Below are positions 17,844-24,704 of a stretch of DNA of 50,440 nt, one piece after another. Origin of the DNA: DTU013 sp964490975. Lineage in GTDB: Bacteria; Bacillota; Clostridia; Acetivibrionales; DTU013. Where the stretch lies: contig CAZBEQ010000026.1 in the NCBI GenBank assembly GCA_964490975.1, positions 1 through 50,440 of the forward strand, written 5' to 3'. The notes under the pieces were generated by a model, which saw only the letters and a list, made by a program, of their open reading frames with translations, did not search any database and was not told where the DNA came from. The position numbers and the translations under genes are program-made. The first letter of the stretch is position 1; each line of letters begins with the position of its first letter.

Positions 17844-17900
17844 TTGTTAAGTATTTAACAATATTGAGAACATTATAACAAATATGCCCTACCAATTCAA
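17844..17900 (-). promoter_or_regulatory. hyd operon 1 promoter with Rex operator
   Basis: On the minus strand TTGAAT (17895-17900) and TATAAT (17872-17877) are 17 bases apart. Ten bases after the -10 box lies TTGTTAAGTATTTAACAA (17844-17861), an exact match to the palindromic Rex consensus TTGTTAANNNNTTAACAA. Rex is the NADH/NAD+-sensing repressor of Gram-positive fermentation genes. Bound here it would cover the transcription start and block initiation until NADH rises. The hydC ATG is 40 bases further on. Confidence 0.85.
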
Positions 17901-17940
17901 CTATATAATCAGCAATTTTCATTAATAAAGTATGTATACA

Positions 17941-18648
17941 TTATACAATATTCCTAATAACTGAATCAATACTCAATTCTTCTAATTCCAACATACTACA
18001 TCTTTCCAAAATATCTCCGAGGTTATGTGCATCTGATGATTTAATCAGCCGGTATCTGTCCAGTTCAGGCCTGGATGATCTGAATTCATACCTGTCGCAG
18101 CCTTTCGATATCTCCAGATATTTAATTCCAAGTTCCTCCGGTATTAAGCCAAGATTAGATATCATGCTGTATGATGGCCTGTCAACATGGGCTGGTATCA
18201 CCGCGCCATTTAGTTTTCTTACTATTTCAAATATGTCCTCTGTAGATAGATTAGTTGCCGTGAGCAGCATCCTAGGTTCTTCACCAATTATCTGATCGTT
18301 TTCATCCATTATCAGCTGACTGCCGAAAATATCTGGCCGGTTTTTGATATCAGGAAGGGCAAGCTGAACTATCCGATGCAATTCTTCAGCACTGTCCAGA
18401 TCAGGAAGCAGACATACATGATGTACCTCCTCTACGGACTCAACTTCCATACCAGGTATAAATACCAAACCGGCTTTCTGTGCACATAAAAACAAAGCCC
18501 TGAGATTCGCACCTGTGTTGTGATCGGTAACAGCGATAGCGTCAAGTCCTTTAAGAAGAGCCATATTTACAATGTTATTTGGCGTCATATCTTTTTCGGC
18601 ACACGGTGAGAGGGCCGAATGCATATGCAGATCCACCGCATACTTCAT
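17941..18648 (-). CDS. PHP-domain metal-dependent phosphoesterase-like protein
   Basis: This 235-aa cytosolic protein is a short PHP domain. DLHMHSALSPC near residue 6 gives the first metal-binding histidines. AVTDHNTG near 40, VIPAHVDRPSY near 150 and SSDAHNLGD near 205 give the others. The family hydrolyses phosphate esters or nucleotides with two or three metals. It ends the block DRTGG - RsbW-like - hydrogenase homologue - DRTGG - PHP, just upstream of the hydrogenase promoter and on the same strand. Its substrate is unknown. A link to hydrogenase regulation or cofactor assembly is suggested only by position. Confidence 0.82.
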   Translation of the reverse strand: MKYAVDLHMHSALSPCAEKDMTPNNIVNMALLKGLDAIAVTDHNTGANLRALFLCAQKAGLVFIPGMEVESVEEVHHVCLLPDLDSAEELHRIVQLALPDIKNRPDIFGSQLIMDENDQIIGEEPRMLLTATNLSTEDIFEIVRKLNGAVIPAHVDRPSYSMISNLGLIPEELGIKYLEISKGCDRYEFRSSRPELDRYRLIKSSDAHNLGDILERCSMLELEELSIDSVIRNIV

Positions 18649-18675
18649 ATATTTGTACTCTGCTTTCTATCCAAC

Positions 18676-19008
18676 TCATATCCCATTGTCATGAGCTATG
18701 CAGCAAATTTCGTACGCGCCAAGGCTAGTACTTATAATCGGTATCCCCTCTTCTGCAGCCTTTTTGACTGTTGCTTCCTCTGTATCGATACCCTCGGGTA
18801 TAATGATACATGACAGCTCGGAAATAGCTGCTATTGCAACTATATTCAAATGTGTATGCACCGTTATCCAGGCATCACCTTTTTTCGCATGTGACATGAC
18901 CCAGCTGAGCAGATCACAGCAATATATACCCTCGACTTGTTTTTTCCCATTACTCACTTCGGCAACAATACTTCCACCAAGTTTTTCGGACAGCTCTGCA
19001 ACGTTCAT
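18676..19008 (-). CDS. DRTGG-domain protein (first)
   Basis: This 110-aa protein is a single DRTGG domain. It opens MNVAELSEKLGGSIV, as the domain does, then has VEGIYCCDLLSWVMSH, WITVHTHLNIVAIAAI and a Rossmann-like end IPIISTSLGAYEICC. DRTGG is usually fused to CBS, phosphotransacetylase or AAA domains and is thought to bind a ligand. Here it stands alone between the hydrogenase homologue and the PHP gene. A GGGAGG site precedes the ATG. Another copy lies at 20878-21225, and the pair flanks the hydrogenase homologue. Confidence 0.8.
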   Translation of the reverse strand: MNVAELSEKLGGSIVAEVSNGKKQVEGIYCCDLLSWVMSHAKKGDAWITVHTHLNIVAIAAISELSCIIIPEGIDTEEATVKKAAEEGIPIISTSLGAYEICCIAHDNGI

Positions 19009-19066
19009 TCTCTATAGTCCTCCCATTCATTTCTTTCAATACCGGCTGACTTTACGTTTTATTATA

Positions 19067-20371
19067 TCACTTGCCCGAAACGGGCGGCATGCCATCTTCC
19101 AGTTCCTTCATCTGCGAAGCCAGATTCCTGACCTTCTCTCTTAGCTTGAATATACAGTCCGTCTCAACTGCAATACCTCTGACAATATCTTCTGCAAGCG
19201 CACGGCAGCTCGGAGCTCCGCACGCACCGCAATCAAGGCCCGGAAGATCTTTGTTTATCGCTTCCAATGCTTCGAGCTTTTTCATTGCCTCTCCAATATC
19301 ACTGTCAAGCTTCAGAACAGGCTTATATACTATTTCTTCTGTCCACACCATATCCAAATCATATGTTTCGAGCGGAGGCCTGTCACCTTTTGCAGCTTTA
19401 GCATCATCAACATGCTTTTTTATTCTCGTCTTTGCTACATAAAGGTTTTCAACAGTCAATGGTCCGCCGAGACAGCCTCCGGTACAAGCTAGAGCTTCAA
19501 TAAAGTCAACATCCTCGAGCTTGTCGTTCTCCACCTCTTCAAGTATCGAAATAACGTTGTGTATACCATCTACTGCAAGAAATCTGTCTGTTCCAACGGC
19601 AAGACCTTCTCCGCCGGAATTGGCCCACCTGATCCCCTCAAAGCCTGCCATTGTGAGTATGTCTTTCTCTCCTACCTTATCCATATTTGCCAGCAGCTTC
19701 AGGTAGATATCCTTAATGGAGATGACCCCATCAACGGATGATTTTTTACTTTCATAGGGTGCCTTTACACTTGTGGCCTTTGCTGCACATGGCGAAATAA
19801 AAAACACCCCTATATCAGAGGGATCAATACCCATCTTTTCAACGACTTTCTTTTTTACTATTTTAGCTGCCACCTCCATCGGAGAATCCAGCTTGATTAA
19901 ATTATCTATCAGATTTGGAAACCTTACCTGGATAAGTCTTACAACAGCCGGACATGCAGATGAAATAAGCGGCTTTTTAGCGTTTCCTTCTGAGATCAGC
20001 TTTCTGGTAGCATCAGTGACGTATTCTGCAGCCCTTGCCACTTCGTAGACATCATCAAAACCAATTGCTTTAAATGTATTCAATATCCTGTTCCTGCTGT
20101 ATTTCGGCTTGAATTGCCCATAAATCGTAGGAGCGGGTATTGCGACCTTGTATTTGAATTTCTCAATAATTGACAAGTCATCTGTTATGGCTTTTTTTGC
20201 ATGATATGGGCAAACCCTTATGCATTCACCGCAGTCGATACATCTTTCATTAATGATACGCGCCTTGCCGTCCCTTACTCTGATGGCTTCTGTAGGACAT
20301 CTCTTTATGCAGTTGGTACAGCCCCTGCATTTTGCCTCATCAAGTGTTACAGAATGAAAGTAATTTCCCAT
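19067..20371 (-). CDS. Sensor-type [FeFe]-hydrogenase homologue with Fes4 domain
   Basis: This 434-aa protein has two ferredoxin clusters (C15-C25 and C44-C54), an H-cluster-like domain and a C-terminal Fes4-type [4Fe-4S] motif (DCGACGAPSC, 380-389, plus C406). The four expected H-cluster ligands are present: C140 in SSACPAVV, C195 in ISPCAAKAT, and C296 and C300 in LACTGGCLGG. The surroundings are degenerate compared with TSCCPxW, MPCxxKxxE and GGGxP. In particular Ala replaces the proton-relay Cys and the final GGGQP is lost. This is the pattern of group C/D putative sensory hydrogenases. Unlike classic HydS it has no PAS domain. Companion ATPase and DRTGG genes surround it. A role as H2 or redox sensor is inferred. 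Confidence 0.85.
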   Translation of the reverse strand: MGNYFHSVTLDEAKCRGCTNCIKRCPTEAIRVRDGKARIINERCIDCGECIRVCPYHAKKAITDDLSIIEKFKYKVAIPAPTIYGQFKPKYSRNRILNTFKAIGFDDVYEVARAAEYVTDATRKLISEGNAKKPLISSACPAVVRLIQVRFPNLIDNLIKLDSPMEVAAKIVKKKVVEKMGIDPSDIGVFFISPCAAKATSVKAPYESKKSSVDGVISIKDIYLKLLANMDKVGEKDILTMAGFEGIRWANSGGEGLAVGTDRFLAVDGIHNVISILEEVENDKLEDVDFIEALACTGGCLGGPLTVENLYVAKTRIKKHVDDAKAAKGDRPPLETYDLDMVWTEEIVYKPVLKLDSDIGEAMKKLEALEAINKDLPGLDCGACGAPSCRALAEDIVRGIAVETDCIFKLREKVRNLASQMKELEDGMPPVSGK

Positions 20372-20442
20372 TAATCCACCTCTTCAGTGTTTGTCGGAAG
20401 GCCCCGAAATTTGTTGGCACACATAAAGCTGACAAGCTGTGT

Positions 20443-20862
20443 TCAAGTATTGGCAAACATGACCGTTATTTCAACAGTCGTACCCTTGCCTACTTCTGTT
20501 GAGATATCGAGCTTATCTGCATACCGTTTGATATTAGGGAGTCCCATGCCTGCGCCAAAACCCATTTCTCTGACCTCATCAGAAGCCGTAGACCAGCCCT
20601 CCTGCATTGCGAGCTCCAGATCAGGTATACCGGGGCCTTTATCTTCTATACGGATAATAATTTTACCACTGTCAATGACAATATCTGCAGCTCCACCTTT
20701 ACCATGGATCACAGCGTTTATTTCCGCCTCATACATGGATACGGCTGCTTTTTTTACTTTAACCGGATCGATTCCCAGCTGGACCAGCACCTTTTTGACA
20801 TTGCTCGAAGCTTCGCCTGCAAAGGTAAGGTCATTTGCCGGGATAATATAATGAAGTTTCAT
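20443..20862 (-). CDS. RsbW-like GHKL ATPase (anti-sigma/serine kinase type)
   Basis: This roughly 139-aa protein is almost only a GHKL domain. The N-box is YEAEINAVIHG, followed by IEDKGPGIPD and GFGAGMGLPNIKRYAD, with GKGTTVEITV at the end. The domain layout is that of RsbW/SpoIIAB serine kinases, which act by partner switching. No anti-sigma antagonist or sigma factor is adjacent. The start is uncertain: the ATG at 20862 has a weak GGGAAA site, while a TTG at 20877 adds five residues and abuts the upstream stop. It lies directly between a DRTGG gene and the hydrogenase homologue, so it may relay a signal from it. That role is inference. Confidence 0.75.
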   Translation of the reverse strand: MKLHYIIPANDLTFAGEASSNVKKVLVQLGIDPVKVKKAAVSMYEAEINAVIHGKGGAADIVIDSGKIIIRIEDKGPGIPDLELAMQEGWSTASDEVREMGFGAGMGLPNIKRYADKLDISTEVGKGTTVEITVMFANT

Positions 20863-20877
20863 CAAGCTGTTTCCCAA

Positions 20878-21225
20878 TCACCAAACACCCTTTCCCGTTA
20901 TTCCTGCGCTGTATAGCTTACCACAGGCTATAAACATTGGTTCACATGTCTTAAGGATTGAAATTCCCTTCTCCTCTGCCAGATCCAGAATATTCTGCCC
21001 GGGGTTCTTGCCCCTTACGAATACGACTGCCTTGATATCCATCATTTCTGCAGTTCTTATAACCTGTGGCGTGACAAGCCCTGTCAGCAGCAAAACATTT
21101 TCCTTTACATATGCCATAACATCGCTCATCAGGTCTGACCCGCAAGCTGACTGTATCTCCATATCAGTCTGGTCGCCTGCTATAATTTCTGCTTCAAGTA
21201 TTGTTGCTATTTCACTTAATTTCAT
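20878..21225 (-). CDS. DRTGG-domain protein (second)
   Basis: This 115-aa protein is a stand-alone DRTGG domain: KLSEIATILEAEIIAGD, then CGSDLMSDVMAYVKEN, VLLLTGLVTPQVIRTAEM and IKAVVFVRGKNP, with a final KGISILKT. It differs clearly from the first copy at 18676-19008, so the two are old paralogues. It is the first gene of the regulatory-looking block. An AAAGGG site precedes the ATG. Its stop codon is contiguous with the RsbW-like gene. Confidence 0.8.
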   Translation of the reverse strand: MKLSEIATILEAEIIAGDQTDMEIQSACGSDLMSDVMAYVKENVLLLTGLVTPQVIRTAEMMDIKAVVFVRGKNPGQNILDLAEEKGISILKTCEPMFIACGKLYSAGITGKGVW

Positions 21226-21288
21226 ATAGTTGCCCTTTCATATAAAAAGTTCTGCTTGTATTCTAATTGTCCCGGCATAAAAAAGGTT

Positions 21289-21451
21289 CAGGAATACCTC
21301 TTGCAAAAGGTGTGTCATTGCCAGGTATTCAAAAGGGGACATACCTTCTCTTTTCAGGAATACCTCTTGCAAAAGGTGTGTCATTGCCAGGTATTCAAAA
21401 GGGGACATACCTTCTCTTTTCAGGAATACCTCTTGCAAAAGGTGTGTCCCC
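21289..21451. repeat. 66-bp tandem repeat
   Basis: Copies begin at 21289, 21355 and 21421 (the third is partial, ending in GGTGTGTCCCC). Each unit contains GAATACCT...AGGTATTC and AAGGTGTGTC...GACATACCTT, two interleaved inverted pairs, with GGGGACATACC at the second. Because 66 is a multiple of three, open frames run through on both strands, but they have no ribosome sites. It occupies the 316-base gap between the DRTGG gene and the terminator of the next gene. Confidence 0.88.
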
Positions 21452-21464
21452 TTACATTATAACA

Positions 21465-21502
21465 AAAAAACACATTCGCTCAATAGAAACAAATGTGTTT
21501 TT
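21465..21502. terminator. Terminator after the CAO-N domain gene
   Basis: AAAAACACATT pairs with AAATGTGTTTTT around a 13-base loop. It is symmetrical and can act in both directions; the natural client is the gene ending at 21542. Confidence 0.75.
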
Positions 21503-21541
21503 ATATTAATAATTGCTATTAACTAACTATTATACAGTGAA

Positions 21542-22738
21542 TCACAATTTAGACGAGCTGACACTATCCTTTGAAGAACCTGCCTCTACTGCAGTTTCAA
21601 GCACTTCCTGTGGAACTGTTACCTCAAACTCACCGTTATACTCGCTGAAGACCATCGTAAATACCATATCAGTCGTGGTTGTCTGACTACCTTCCTTTCC
21701 TTCTGCCGATACATTCATTATAAGACTTTTCAGAAGGTAAGTATTCTTGTCAAGTACCATCTTTAGTTCACAATTATTCAATTCAGCTGTATTCTTATCA
21801 GTTCCCGATGTGTTGCCTTGCTGAGAAAGTGCATCTTCGTACAATTCTGTCAAATAAACATCTCCACTGAGTACTATTTCATCCTTATTACTGCTTTCTG
21901 TCTCAACAAGTCCCGCGCATAACGTATCCTGAGCCTTTATTGAATTTGCACCTGGCTGTTTTTTGAACATCTCTTCATATTCTTTTTCAGAATAAATTTT
22001 CTTTTCCCACTTTCCGTTGTCGATATTGTAGCTGTATTCTGTATTGTCAGAAAAATATGTTCCGGTGCTTATTTCCATTCCAAACATATTTAGCAATATT
22101 TCCATATACATCTTTTTATTAGCCTGGTCAACAGCTGCATTTGTTTTCATATCTAATTTAAACTTCATTGTGCCGGTCGCGGCTGTTGCGCTAATATCCA
22201 TATCCATTTTATATCTTTGAGCATTTGCAGTCGCCTCATTTGATTTGTCAAGCAACTGTTTTATATTCTCAAACTTAGCTAAATCGCAAATAAGAACTGT
22301 GCGTGACGAACCAGACCATACAACTTTTTTGCCCAAAGCCTCAGCTACGAATCTGAGCGGTATGTACGTCGAATTTTTGTATATCACCGGTGCCACATTG
22401 AGCGTAAGCGGCTTTTCATTGACATAAGCTGTATTTTTCCCAATATAAAGCACTATTGTTGTATCCCCCATTTTTGTGGTAACACTTTTATCAGCTTTGT
22501 TAAAAATTATATGTTCGTCGTCATTGGACACGCCTAGATTCACGAGCATCTCTCTAAGAGGAAGCAGATTACTTCCATTTATAGATATTGGCATATTTTT
22601 GTAAGTAGTAAGAGAACCATCCATTACGATCTTGATATCCGGAACCTCATTTACTGATTGTATTTCAGCTCCGAATGAATTCCCCGTCATCGCAAACAGC
22701 ATGACCAAAGCTAGTATTGAAGCCAGTAATTTTTTCAT
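21542..22738 (-). CDS. Secreted copper-amine-oxidase-N domain protein
   Basis: This 398-aa protein has a clear signal peptide (KKLLASILALVMLFAMTG, cleavage near SFGA-E). A copper amine oxidase N-terminal domain (PF07833-like) follows at about 35-150, marked by NGSNLLPLREMLVNLG and YIPLRFVAEALGKKV. The domain is a common wall or surface module in Clostridia and is not an oxidase. Residues 170-385 form a beta-rich region (MDMDISATAATG, STGTYFSDNTEYSY, LSGDVYLTELYED) resembling lipoprotein LolA/DUF6612-type folds. Its function is unknown. It stands alone between two hydrogenase clusters, with a GAGGAG site and its own terminator. Confidence 0.8.
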   Translation of the reverse strand: MKKLLASILALVMLFAMTGNSFGAEIQSVNEVPDIKIVMDGSLTTYKNMPISINGSNLLPLREMLVNLGVSNDDEHIIFNKADKSVTTKMGDTTIVLYIGKNTAYVNEKPLTLNVAPVIYKNSTYIPLRFVAEALGKKVVWSGSSRTVLICDLAKFENIKQLLDKSNEATANAQRYKMDMDISATAATGTMKFKLDMKTNAAVDQANKKMYMEILLNMFGMEISTGTYFSDNTEYSYNIDNGKWEKKIYSEKEYEEMFKKQPGANSIKAQDTLCAGLVETESSNKDEIVLSGDVYLTELYEDALSQQGNTSGTDKNTAELNNCELKMVLDKNTYLLKSLIMNVSAEGKEGSQTTTTDMVFTMVFSEYNGEFEVTVPQEVLETAVEAGSSKDSVSSSKL

Positions 22739-22802
22739 CGGGTATCTCCTCTTTTTTAATTATTCAAGGCAAGCATACCATATATGTAAGTTTAAGTCAA
22801 AC

Positions 22803-22880
22803 ACGGGGTCAGGCTTGAATAATTCCCTTATTTCTTAAGCCATACTTGGAAATAAGGGAATTATTCAAGCCTGACCCCGT
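22803..22880. repeat. Perfect 32-bp inverted repeat
   Basis: The arms at 22803-22834 and 22849-22880 are exact reverse complements over 32 bases, with a 14-base loop. The outer end reads ACGGGGTCAGGCTTGAATAA. It lies two bases after the hydA2 stop codon. There is no T-run on the minus strand, so it is not a standard terminator, though it would form a very stable 3' hairpin. The GGGGTC-head plus palindrome design is that of REP-type elements. Confidence 0.93.
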
Positions 22881-22882
22881 TA

Positions 22883-24703
22883 CTATTCGATGAATATACC
22901 TCTTTTTTTATAATGTGTGTGCAGCAGTTCATGTGATCTATTACCAAGCGGCACGCCTAGGAATTCCTCATATAATCTGCCTATGTCACGATTTTCGTGG
23001 GACTTTCGCAATTCCTTGCCCTCATCCTCCCTATATATTGCTTTAAGCCGTTTTTCCCTGATGGCGTCATCCACCGGTCTTGGCTGCCCGCCTCCGCTTA
23101 TACAGCCGCCCGGGCATCCCATGATCTCGATGAAATGATACTGTGATGTGCCGGCAGCCACCTCCTCCATAAGCCTCGCAGCACCATTCAGTCCGCTTGT
23201 AACTGCTATCTTCACTGTCACACCCTCTAGATGCTTGTATTTGGACAGCGTCTTCTCTATTGTTATTTCAGCTGTCTTTATCCTCTCAAGGCCCATGATC
23301 GGTTTTACATGAAGATTATCAAACGGCAGTTCATGTCCTGTTACAAGCTCATAAACGGTTCTCAATGCCGCTTCCATTACTCCGCCTGTCGTTCCGAATA
23401 TGTCTGCAGCACCTGAGGACAAGCCAAGCGGACTGTCGAATAAGCGTTCCTCCAGATTGTTAAAATCGATACCGGCTTCCTTTATCATACGGGCCAATTC
23501 CCTCGTGGTCAGCACTGCGTCAACATTACGAAGGCCGTCATTTTCCATTTCCGGTCTGGTGATCTCATACTTCTTGGCTGTGCACGGCATCACCGAGACA
23601 ACATATATATCTCTTGGATCTATGCCTGTTTTCCTTGCATAGTAGGACTTTATTAGTGCACCCATCATCATATGCGGCGATTTGCAGCTTGATAGGTGAT
23701 CAAGCTCTTCAGGCCATGTATGCTCCACATATTTTATCCATCCGGGGCTGCAGCTTGTGATCATCGGTAACACTGCCTTTCCCGCCTCTGCTGTCTTTCC
23801 CGTCTTTCCCGTCTTTCCCGCCTCTCCGCCTCCCAATGCAGCTTCAAGCCTCCCGAGCAATTCGTTTCCTTCTTCGATTATTGTCAGATCAGCAGCAAAA
23901 TTGGTGTCGAATATGTCATCAAAGCCCAGTTCCCTTAGTGCCGCAGCCATCTTCCCGGTGACCAGCGTGCCTGCCTCATACCCAAACTCCTCTCCAAGAG
24001 CTGCACGTACTGCCGGAGCAGTCTGGACAACTACCCTCTTTCCCTTATCAAACAATGCATCCCATACGGCCTTTGTTGAATCCTTCTCTTGTAGTGCCCC
24101 AACAGGACATACCATCGTGCACTGTCCGCAGTACGTGCAATTGACCGTATTGAGCGCAAGACCGGCAGCTGGTCCGATTATTGTCTTAAACCCTCTGTTT
24201 TGCACATTGAGTACGCCTACTCCCTGTATTTCATTACATACGGTAACACACCGCCTGCATAGGATGCATTTCGACAAATCTCTTACAATGGATGGCGATC
24301 CGTCATCTACATATTTCTTTGACCGTTCACCCTCAAACCTTTGGTCATCGACACCTATCATTTCACCAAGCTTCTGAAATTCACAATTCTGGTTTCTGGC
24401 ACAGCTGAGGCATTCCTTTGGATGATCGGATAGCATAAGCTCATAAAGCATTTTTCTTGTCTTCCTCACCTTACTGGTATTAGTACGGACTACCATACCC
24501 TCCTGTACAGGTACGATGCAGGAAGCCTGCAACGTTTTTGCACCCTCGACTTCAACAACACATATCCTGCATGAGCCGGCCTGGTGAACTCCTTTCAGAT
24601 AACAAAGGCTCGGTATATTGATGTTATTCCTTCTGGCTGCTTCCATAATGGTTTCATTCTCAAAAGCAGTCACTTTTTTATCATTTATCACAAGATTGAT
24701 CAT
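22883..24703 (-). CDS. hydA: [FeFe]-hydrogenase catalytic subunit, cluster 2
   Basis: This 606-aa paralogue of the cluster 1 subunit has the same domain order: [2Fe-2S] (C34, C45, C48, C62), His/Cys [4Fe-4S] (H94, C98, C101, C107), two ferredoxin clusters (C146-C156, C189-C199), then the H domain with TSCSPGW at 316, MPCTAKKYE at 372 and MGCPGGCISGGGQ at 528. Between the ferredoxin part and the H domain it has an extra 20 or so residues, about 290-312, of low complexity (GKTGKTGKTAEAGKA), absent from the other copy. The ATG is one base after the stop of the fused flavin subunit, whose end carries the AGGAGGTG site, so translation is coupled. Confidence 0.95.
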   Translation of the reverse strand: MINLVINDKKVTAFENETIMEAARRNNINIPSLCYLKGVHQAGSCRICVVEVEGAKTLQASCIVPVQEGMVVRTNTSKVRKTRKMLYELMLSDHPKECLSCARNQNCEFQKLGEMIGVDDQRFEGERSKKYVDDGSPSIVRDLSKCILCRRCVTVCNEIQGVGVLNVQNRGFKTIIGPAAGLALNTVNCTYCGQCTMVCPVGALQEKDSTKAVWDALFDKGKRVVVQTAPAVRAALGEEFGYEAGTLVTGKMAAALRELGFDDIFDTNFAADLTIIEEGNELLGRLEAALGGGEAGKTGKTGKTAEAGKAVLPMITSCSPGWIKYVEHTWPEELDHLSSCKSPHMMMGALIKSYYARKTGIDPRDIYVVSVMPCTAKKYEITRPEMENDGLRNVDAVLTTRELARMIKEAGIDFNNLEERLFDSPLGLSSGAADIFGTTGGVMEAALRTVYELVTGHELPFDNLHVKPIMGLERIKTAEITIEKTLSKYKHLEGVTVKIAVTSGLNGAARLMEEVAAGTSQYHFIEIMGCPGGCISGGGQPRPVDDAIREKRLKAIYREDEGKELRKSHENRDIGRLYEEFLGVPLGNRSHELLHTHYKKRGIFIE

Positions 24704-24704
24704 A

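Noticed and set aside
21238..21462. Open frames on both strands across the 66-bp repeat
   Set aside because: They exist because the unit length is a multiple of three; there is no ribosome site and the peptides only repeat the unit.
22803..22880. The 32-bp palindrome as a rho-independent terminator
   Set aside because: Neither strand has a T-run after the stem; the stem is also far longer than usual.
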